Below are positions 1 to 4,845 of a stretch of 11,512 bases of DNA, piece by piece; position 1 is the first letter of the stretch, and each line of letters starts with the position of its first letter. Where the stretch lies: assembly GCA_013361075.1 (NCBI GenBank), contig JABWAJ010000123.1, positions 1-11,512 on the forward strand, in the 5' to 3' direction. The notes under the pieces were generated by a model. That model worked only from the letters and a program-made list of their open reading frames with translations. It was not told where the DNA came from and ran no database searches. This DNA comes from Saprospiraceae bacterium. Lineage in GTDB: Bacteria > Bacteroidota > Bacteroidia > Chitinophagales > Saprospiraceae. A program made the position numbers and the translations under genes.

Positions 1-225
1 AATAATTTGGAATTAGCAGATGTGGCCCATAATTTCAGGGAGTTTTTCAAACTCTCTGTGGATTGCCGGTTTGGAGGGCAATGTCTCCATCGGAATGAAC
101 CGGGGTGCGCTGTCAAAGCCGCCATAGAATCAGGAGAAGTAAGCGAAATCCGATATGAAAATTACCTTTCCATTTTGGAAGACCTCGAAGCACAAAATTA
201 TTGGGAACGGCATAAAAACAGGTAG
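1..225 (+). CDS. rsgA: Ribosome small subunit-dependent GTPase A, C-terminal fragment (5' end outside window)
   Basis: This is the last 74 residues of RsgA (YjeQ/YloQ), the circularly permuted GTPase that acts late in 30S subunit maturation. The frame is open to the left edge, so the OB-fold and GTPase domains lie outside the window. What is visible is the C-terminal zinc-binding domain: Cys22, Cys28, His30 and Cys36 of the fragment, in the context CLHRNEPGCAVK, followed by the family-typical RYENYLSILE stretch. In the characterised proteins the zinc ligands are spaced C-x4-C-x-H-x5-C; here the first spacing is x5, one residue longer, while the rest is normal. The gene ends at TAG 223-225 and is convergent with the small minus-strand gene that ends 19 bases further on. 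Identification rests on the zinc-finger region and tail, which are distinctive. Confidence 0.93.
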   Translation, partial: NNLELADVAHNFREFFKLSVDCRFGGQCLHRNEPGCAVKAAIESGEVSEIRYENYLSILEDLEAQNYWERHKNR

Positions 226-244
226 CAGCTCCCTTAACAAATCT

Positions 245-541
245 TTAGTTCAAAGAAAAATGGAGTACGGCTTCTGCGCTGTTGTGAAACATCAACTCAT
301 GAATATTGGGTTTCATAAAATCGTTAAGAGGCATTTGCCCGATGATGTCCATTACCTCCCATTCCGAGTCAGCATTGATGACCACCCAAAGTCTGGAACG
401 ATCATTCGCCAGTGAATAAGAATGGATAACCCTTTTTGCAAGAAGTTGGTTGATGATGTATCGTTGGCGGGGAATGAGCGCCACAAATTCTTCGCTGAAC
501 GATTCCGGCATTTCAAATTCAACCATGAATATTTTTTTCAT
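245..541 (-). CDS. Small muconolactone delta-isomerase/YciI-like (dimeric alpha/beta-barrel) protein
   Basis: This 98-residue protein resembles the small ferredoxin-like-fold enzymes of the muconolactone isomerase group (about 90-100 residues). It opens with a strand MKKIFMVEFEMPE, then a helix with LIPRQRYIINQLL (residues 22-34), a second strand around RSRLWVVINA (48-57), a helix with WEVMDIIGQMPL (61-72), and a last strand near HELMF. That order and the PL-x-x-x-M segment are typical of the fold. I chose ATG at 541 because it gives family length; the frame continues upstream to a TTG at 595, but the added residues are basic and unlike the family. The neighbours encode no aromatic-degradation pathway, so a catabolic role in muconolactone metabolism is not supported and the substrate is unknown. 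It is divergent from the nucleotidase gene (92 bases between starts). The gene call is good; the specific enzyme name is tentative. Confidence 0.8.
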   Translation of the reverse strand: MKKIFMVEFEMPESFSEEFVALIPRQRYIINQLLAKRVIHSYSLANDRSRLWVVINADSEWEVMDIIGQMPLNDFMKPNIHELMFHNSAEAVLHFSLN

Positions 542-633
542 ATACTTTTGCGCTTTTCTTTTAAAATAAATGCGTGAAGAGCGTTTTAAGTTCAATGGTA
601 ACGCTGCTTGTTAACGTATAATATCTGTCAATT

Positions 634-1185
634 ATGATAAAGCCTCGCATTGCACTGGACATGGACGAAGTTATTGCCGACGTATCGCCTAAATTTCTCG
701 ACCTCTACGAACGGGAACTGGGCATTCGGCTGCAAAAAGAAGACTATTGGGGTAAAAAAATCTACCAGGTCAACGGCGCCATGCATGTGCGCGATTTCCT
801 TCACGACAAAGGCTTTTTTGCAGACCTGCCCGTAATGCCCGGAAGCCAGGAAGTTGTAAAAGGCCTTATGGAAAACTACGACGTTTACATTACGACTGCT
901 GCCATGGAATTCCGGGCGTCGCTTGAAGACAAATACGACTGGCTGCTCCGGCATTTCCCGTTTATTCACTGGCGCAATTTTGTTTTTTGCGGGGATAAAA
1001 GCATCCTGCGCGCAGATTATATGATTGACGACCATGTGAATAATCTGGAGACTTTTACCGGTAAAGGTCTGCTTTATACGGCTTCCCACAACATTGACGA
1101 AACGCGGTTTACCCGGGTAAACAACTGGGAAGAAATCGCAATATTTTTTGAAAACGAACAAAAAGCGGGTAAGGTTAACGGGTAA
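634..1185 (+). CDS. 5'(3')-deoxyribonucleotidase (HAD superfamily, NT5C type)
   Basis: This 183-residue cytosolic HAD-family phosphatase is predicted to dephosphorylate deoxynucleoside monophosphates and so limit dNTP pools. All four HAD motifs are visible. Motif I is ALDMDEVIAD, with nucleophile Asp9 and acid/base Asp11. Motif II is the Thr87-Thr88 pair in YITTAAME. Motif III is Lys122 in CGDKSIL. Motif IV is Asp128 with Asp132-Asp133 in ADYMIDDH. The segment between motifs I and II holds the helical cap (about residues 17-75), as in the human cytosolic and mitochondrial enzymes. Start ATG 634 sits directly before the first beta strand. The last dozen residues (about ENEQKAGKVNG) look like an unstructured tail, and the TAA stop is itself the first three bases of a long inverted repeat (1183-1267), so the tail may have been remodelled by that element. 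The gene is convergent with the T9SS-sorted protein gene. Confidence 0.9.
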   Translation: MIKPRIALDMDEVIADVSPKFLDLYERELGIRLQKEDYWGKKIYQVNGAMHVRDFLHDKGFFADLPVMPGSQEVVKGLMENYDVYITTAAMEFRASLEDKYDWLLRHFPFIHWRNFVFCGDKSILRADYMIDDHVNNLETFTGKGLLYTASHNIDETRFTRVNNWEEIAIFFENEQKAGKVNG

Positions 1186-1267
1186 GCGAAAAGCAAAGGG
1201 CAAAACGCAACTTTTTGAACATTTCTATGCCAAAAATACGTTGCATTTTGCCCTTGCTTTTCGCTTA
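1183..1267. terminator. Long imperfect inverted repeat between convergent genes, probable bidirectional terminator
   Basis: The left arm (1183-1211, starting TAAGCGAAAAGC) and right arm (1240-1267, ending GCTTTTCGCTTA) are complementary over about 28 bases, with one extra A in the left arm and one mismatch. They flank a 28-base loop. The element fills nearly all the space between the two convergent stops and includes the stop codon of the upstream gene. A runs in one arm and T runs in the other give terminator-like ends on both strands, though the loop is unusually large for a simple intrinsic terminator. It may also be a dispersed palindromic repeat that now serves as a terminator. Confidence 0.6.
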
Positions 1268-1278
1268 TACGGCTGATC

Positions 1279-2121
1279 TTATTGCTTCAATATCCGAAGG
1301 GTAGCCAGTCCTTCTCCGTCGCTGAATTGTACAAAATAAACGCCTGGTGCTGAGTCGTTCCAATCCCGGCGTAAATTGTTTTCACCCGCTGCAAGCTGTA
1401 CCTGCTCCGAACGCACCCGGTTGCCCTGAGCGTCCAATACATCCATTTTGTACAAACCGCTGTTGGCTGTAACGATTCGCAGATTTAGTTCGTCGCTTAC
1501 CGGATTGGGCCAGGCGGATAATTGCCGGAACAATTCCGTCGTGGGCAGGTTGCTTGTGGTCATCTCTGTCAGCGTCAGTGGCGAAGTGAGTCGAACCGCG
1601 CTGTCGCCGGATGACCCATTGTTGTTATTCGTGGCATTGCCTGCTGAATAGAAGCGCACATCGCCCGTTCCGGCTGCCGGAGCGGTCCAATCTATCGTAA
1701 AAGTGTTGGCTAAGCTTGGCGTATTGTGCTCCACATATTCCCGGTTGCTGATTGTTGTCTTCCGGATACCTGTCGGAGGAGTTCCAAAAGTACCTGCGCT
1801 CTGATTGGTTGCTCCTGCCAGAGCTACCGCCATAAATCCATAACGCAATGGCGAACCCGCACCTGCTGTAACTGCTACACGCAGGGTGTAAGTTTTGCCG
1901 GGTTCATAAGCCGTAACCGCAGTTCCGTTGTCCAGCACCTGTACAGAAAGAGAAGGCGAAAAATTACCGCCGCTGTGGCAGAAAGAACAAAAAACCCCAC
2001 CGCCTAAGGGAGATCCTGTGAGGTCGATGCTCTGGTTGGCACCCGCACCAGTTCCACTACCCATAAAAAGATAGGCACCCAATGAAAGCGCAAAAAAAGT
2101 GTAGATAAATTGAAATTTCAT
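1279..2121 (-). CDS. Secreted choice-of-anchor-V (Reeler-like) domain protein with CxxCH motif and T9SS type A sorting domain
   Basis: This 280-residue exported protein has three parts. A signal peptide covers roughly residues 1-28 (hydrophobic core FIYTFFALSLGAYLFMG). A beta-sandwich domain follows (about 35-185): it begins with a CxxCH motif at Cys45/Cys48/His49 within GVFCSFCHSGGNF and continues with YEPGKTYTL, REYVEHN and WTAPAAGTGDVRFYSAGNA, a pattern I recognise from the choice-of-anchor-V/Reeler-like family of Bacteroidota. Residues 200-280 are a type IX sorting domain, with AWPNPVSDELNLRI, LDAQGNRV, PGVYFVQF and a short final strand ending LKQ. The protein should cross the outer membrane by T9SS and be surface-attached or released after the tail is cut. 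The two cysteines are the only ones, so the motif could bind haem or a metal or form a disulfide; the sequence cannot decide. The Asn-rich run near 162-168 is a flexible loop. Biological role unknown. Confidence 0.88.
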   Translation of the reverse strand: MKFQFIYTFFALSLGAYLFMGSGTGAGANQSIDLTGSPLGGGVFCSFCHSGGNFSPSLSVQVLDNGTAVTAYEPGKTYTLRVAVTAGAGSPLRYGFMAVALAGATNQSAGTFGTPPTGIRKTTISNREYVEHNTPSLANTFTIDWTAPAAGTGDVRFYSAGNATNNNNGSSGDSAVRLTSPLTLTEMTTSNLPTTELFRQLSAWPNPVSDELNLRIVTANSGLYKMDVLDAQGNRVRSEQVQLAAGENNLRRDWNDSAPGVYFVQFSDGEGLATLRILKQ

Positions 2122-2335
2122 AAATATGGTGATTATTAGGTGAAAAAATATTCACAAGACAAGGCACTTTAGAACAGGCAGAAAGCCGAAGGGTTTATTC
2201 GATGTATAGACATTTTTACAAAGATCATCCCAAACGAACAGAAGTAAATAAAATTCTGTAATCTTGTCTATAAGACGACTGTTTGAATTTTATCAAATGC
2301 CGCCTCATCCAGAAGTTTTATCAAAACAAAAACAC
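2122..2335. other. Divergent intergenic region, no confident promoter
   Basis: This 214-base AT-rich spacer separates the starts of the T9SS-sorted protein gene (-) and the M24 peptidase gene (+), so it should carry promoters for both. I found no element matching the Bacteroidota TTTG-N19..21-TAnnTTTG pattern well on either strand. A short interrupted palindrome, GTGAA-N6-TTCAC (2140-2155), lies just upstream of the minus-strand start. From 2264 the spacer stays in frame with the peptidase gene, but that part does not look like coding sequence. Confidence 0.5.
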
Positions 2336-3679
2336 ATGAACCGCTTTTTATTGCCACTTTTCCTGATTTGTTTTTTGGGACAGGTATCCTCCGGCTTTGC
2401 GCAGATAACTTATCCGTTGATTTTGGAGGAACGTGACCGCGCCCGGGTCATCAATGAAATACTGGAAGATCGTTTCAACAACCTGCTTCCCCTGCTCATG
2501 CGCAGGGAAGGCATTGACATGTGGATATTGATTTCGCGGGAGTATAATGAAGACCCGGTGATGAAGACCATGCTACCCGCCGAATGGCTTTCTGCACGCC
2601 GGCGAACCGTGATGGTTTTTTACGATAACGGCCCGGGGACAGCCCTCGAAAAAATCGCTATTGCCCGATATGATGTAGGTTTACTTAAAGCCGCATGGGA
2701 TGTGAATGTTTACCCCGATCAATGGGAAGCGCTGGTAGAGGTTATAAAAACCAGGAATCCAAAAAAAATTGCCGTCAATACCTCCCAAACCTATGCACTT
2801 GCTGATGGCCTGACACATACGGAATACGAACAACTGATGAAAAAAATCCCGGAAACCTGGCATAGCCGCATGGTATCCGGCGAAAAATTATCCGTCGCCT
2901 GGCTGGAAACACGCAGCGAAAACGAGATGGTGCTTTACGAACACATTGCACACCTTTCCCATTTGATTGTACAGGAAGGACTTTCAGAAAAAGTCATTCA
3001 GCCCGGGGTAACCACTACAGAAGATGTTGTATGGTGGTATCGGCAGCGCGTCCGCGAACTCGGCCTCGATACCTGGTTTCATCCAACCGTGGACATTCAA
3101 CGGGCAGATCCGGATAACTTTGACCACCTGCGCACTTTTTCCAAACGCCCCGACAAACAGGTTATCCTGCCCGGCGACTTGCTGCATGTAGATTTTGGCA
3201 TTACTTACTTGCGCCTCAATACCGACATGCAACAACACGCCTATGTGCTGCGCCCGGGCGAAAAAGAGGTCCCTCCTTCCCTTAAGGCTGCTTTCAGACA
3301 AGGCAATCGTCTTCAGGACATTCTGGTCAGTAAATTTGTACAGGGAAAATCAGGCAATCAGGTATTGGCAGAGGCCCTTACCCAGGCCCGGGCAGAAAAC
3401 ATCGAAGGTACAATTTATACCCACCCGATCGGCTTTCACGGGCATGCAGCAGGCCCGACCATCGGCCTTTGGGACAACCAAAAAGGCGTACCAGGGCAAG
3501 GCGATTATCCTTTGTTTTACAATACCGCTTACTCTATTGAATTGAATGCCGCTGTCTTCATTCCTGAATGGAACAAAACTGTGCGCATCATGCTGGAAGA
3601 AGATGGTTATTTTAACGAAACCGGGTTCCGGTTTATTGATGGCCGGCAGGAGGCAATTTATGTGATTCCCAGGCAATGA
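2336..3679 (+). CDS. Exported M24 family metallopeptidase (Xaa-Pro aminopeptidase/dipeptidase-like)
   Basis: This 447-residue predicted periplasmic or secreted peptidase has the pita-bread fold of the Xaa-Pro aminopeptidase/prolidase group (MEROPS M24). A signal peptide (residues 1-22, MNRFLLPLFLICFLGQVSSGFA then Q) precedes an N-terminal creatinase-like domain (about 35-215) with MLPAEWLSARRRTVMVF. The catalytic domain holds the expected five metal ligands: Asp286 in HVDFGITY, Asp297 in NTDMQQH, a His in GFHGHAAG (368 or 370), Glu402 in SIELN and Glu421 in IMLEEDGYF. The His segment differs from the usual GHGIG box, and its GPTIG continuation suggests a distinct subfamily. I chose ATG 2336 because the signal peptide starts there; the frame extends back to TTG 2264 but that leader looks non-coding. 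The stop is only four bases from the end of the convergent phytase gene. It probably removes or hydrolyses proline-containing N-termini; the exact substrate is not shown. Confidence 0.9.
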   Translation: MNRFLLPLFLICFLGQVSSGFAQITYPLILEERDRARVINEILEDRFNNLLPLLMRREGIDMWILISREYNEDPVMKTMLPAEWLSARRRTVMVFYDNGPGTALEKIAIARYDVGLLKAAWDVNVYPDQWEALVEVIKTRNPKKIAVNTSQTYALADGLTHTEYEQLMKKIPETWHSRMVSGEKLSVAWLETRSENEMVLYEHIAHLSHLIVQEGLSEKVIQPGVTTTEDVVWWYRQRVRELGLDTWFHPTVDIQRADPDNFDHLRTFSKRPDKQVILPGDLLHVDFGITYLRLNTDMQQHAYVLRPGEKEVPPSLKAAFRQGNRLQDILVSKFVQGKSGNQVLAEALTQARAENIEGTIYTHPIGFHGHAAGPTIGLWDNQKGVPGQGDYPLFYNTAYSIELNAAVFIPEWNKTVRIMLEEDGYFNETGFRFIDGRQEAIYVIPRQ

Positions 3680-3683
3680 TTCA

Positions 3684-4763
3684 TTACTCGGCGGGTATGA
3701 CTATCTTTTGCAACCTGGCTTCCAACTGCTCCCAGCGGTAAATCTGAAAAGTCCTATCCGAAGACATGGCCACAAACAACCCTTTGGGAAAGTGCTTCCC
3801 AAGCGGCGCGCTGCATGCTTCCGAGCCATCGCTGTCAATGGCCGAAACCGGGATGATTCCAATTCGCTTGTGTTCATGCGGATTACTGGGTGTTCCATCT
3901 CTTGCAAAAACATGGAAGCGAGTGGCTTGCTGATCAGAAACTAAAATATATCCTTTCCCATTTGTTTGTTTATAGATGGAAATCCCCTCATGGTCATCAA
4001 CAAAATCCTGATTGGCGAAAAAGGCCAATTCTGTATTGCTGCTGTCTGGATGAGCGTGATATTTGCGCACACCGGATCCTTCGTCTGAATAGTAAACATA
4101 ACCCATCTCATCATCTACGGCTATTGCTTCGATCTCTTTACCTCCCTTGAAAGCCCCAAACTTACGCACCGGTTCTGCTACAACAATGCCTGAACTGTCT
4201 TTTAATAAATATTGCCATAGATAGCTGTCATCGGGGCCACTTTTTCGGCTTACAAAAGCGTATATCTTGTTGGTTAAAGGCGTTTTATACAAACCAACGC
4301 CCATTGGAGACTGCACCTTTTCCCCTTTAAAGGCATCAATACCGCCGTTATCAATGAAGGTCATTTCCGGCACCCGCAGGATACGGATATTGTCGCCGTT
4401 ACGTTGAGCAAACACGGCAATGTCAACGGTATCGCCTTTTAGTGTAAAACCATATTCAACGTCTATATTGTTGGGGCGAGGAAGACCGGTAATTGACTTT
4501 TCTTTCAGAAGTTTGCCTTCTAAGCTGAATACGAAAACACCGCCATCGGTATCGCCTTTATCCGTACCCAGAATCAGGCTTTTTTCCGGATCAGTTGGAT
4601 GAACCCAAATAGCTGGGTCATCGGTATCTGTTGGGGTAGCATCTGTAATAAAATCTGGTTTTAAAGCGTCGCCTGCAACTATGGCAGCTTGTTTTGATCC
4701 GCATGCATTAAAAAGCGCGAGGATAAACAGTGCCGGAAAAAACTTAATGAAAGGATGGAACAT
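3684..4763 (-). CDS. Beta-propeller phytase (3-phytase type), predicted lipoprotein
   Basis: This 359-residue beta-propeller phytase (PF02333) hydrolyses myo-inositol hexakisphosphate in a calcium-dependent way, releasing phosphate. Family hallmarks occur in order: DDPAIWVHPTDPEKSLILGT (48-67), GGVFVFSLEGK (74-84), RPNNIDVEYGF (96-106), KEIEAIAVDDEMGYVYYSDE (209-228), DDHEGISIYK (256-265) with GKGYILVSDQQ, and SDGSEACSAPLGKHFPKGLFVA (311-332). Glu210/Glu212 and Glu259 fall where calcium-binding glutamates occur in the Bacillus enzymes (alignment by eye). The N-terminus is a lipoprotein signal, MFHPFIKFFPALFILALFNA then Cys21, with a slightly atypical Phe at position -3. The GSKQ after the Cys lacks the acidic surface-export signal of some Bacteroidota lipoproteins, so a periplasm-facing location is inferred. 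ATG 4763 starts this signal exactly; a TTG at 4805 is less likely. It lies 82 bases behind the TonB-dependent receptor on the same strand and should be co-transcribed with it. Confidence 0.93.
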   Translation of the reverse strand: MFHPFIKFFPALFILALFNACGSKQAAIVAGDALKPDFITDATPTDTDDPAIWVHPTDPEKSLILGTDKGDTDGGVFVFSLEGKLLKEKSITGLPRPNNIDVEYGFTLKGDTVDIAVFAQRNGDNIRILRVPEMTFIDNGGIDAFKGEKVQSPMGVGLYKTPLTNKIYAFVSRKSGPDDSYLWQYLLKDSSGIVVAEPVRKFGAFKGGKEIEAIAVDDEMGYVYYSDEGSGVRKYHAHPDSSNTELAFFANQDFVDDHEGISIYKQTNGKGYILVSDQQATRFHVFARDGTPSNPHEHKRIGIIPVSAIDSDGSEACSAPLGKHFPKGLFVAMSSDRTFQIYRWEQLEARLQKIVIPAE

Positions 4764-4785
4764 GATTGCTGCTATGAAAGTAGGA

Positions 4786-4807
4786 GGCTGCCCTGTCAAG
4801 GGCAACC
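4786..4807 (-). promoter_or_regulatory. Intercistronic stem-loop between receptor and phytase genes
   Basis: Positions 4786-4794 (GGCTGCCCT) and 4799-4807 (AGGGCAACC) form a nine-pair stem with one mismatch on DNA and a four-base loop; an extra A-T pair extends it at 4785/4808. On the minus strand no U-tract follows, so it does not look like a terminator. It sits 23 bases before the phytase start. It may protect or process the mRNA, or set the receptor-to-phytase ratio. Confidence 0.5.
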
Positions 4808-4845
4808 TTTCCCGATTAGTTGGTAAATGAAATGAAACAAAAAGT

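Noticed and set aside
617..622. TATAAT upstream of the nucleotidase gene
   Set aside because: It is only 11 bases from the ATG, there is no -35 element at the right distance, and Bacteroidota promoters do not use this box in the usual way.
628..1203. Open frame of 191 codons on the minus strand
   Set aside because: It is antisense to the deoxyribonucleotidase, whose four HAD motifs are intact; the antisense translation resembles nothing known.
2264..2335. In-frame upstream extension of the M24 peptidase from a TTG
   Set aside because: It would bury the signal peptide behind 24 residues; the ATG at 2336 starts the signal sequence exactly.
4764..4805. In-frame upstream extension of the phytase from a TTG
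   Set aside because: The ATG at 4763 gives a compact lipoprotein signal; the extra residues do not look coding and part of them encodes the intercistronic hairpin.
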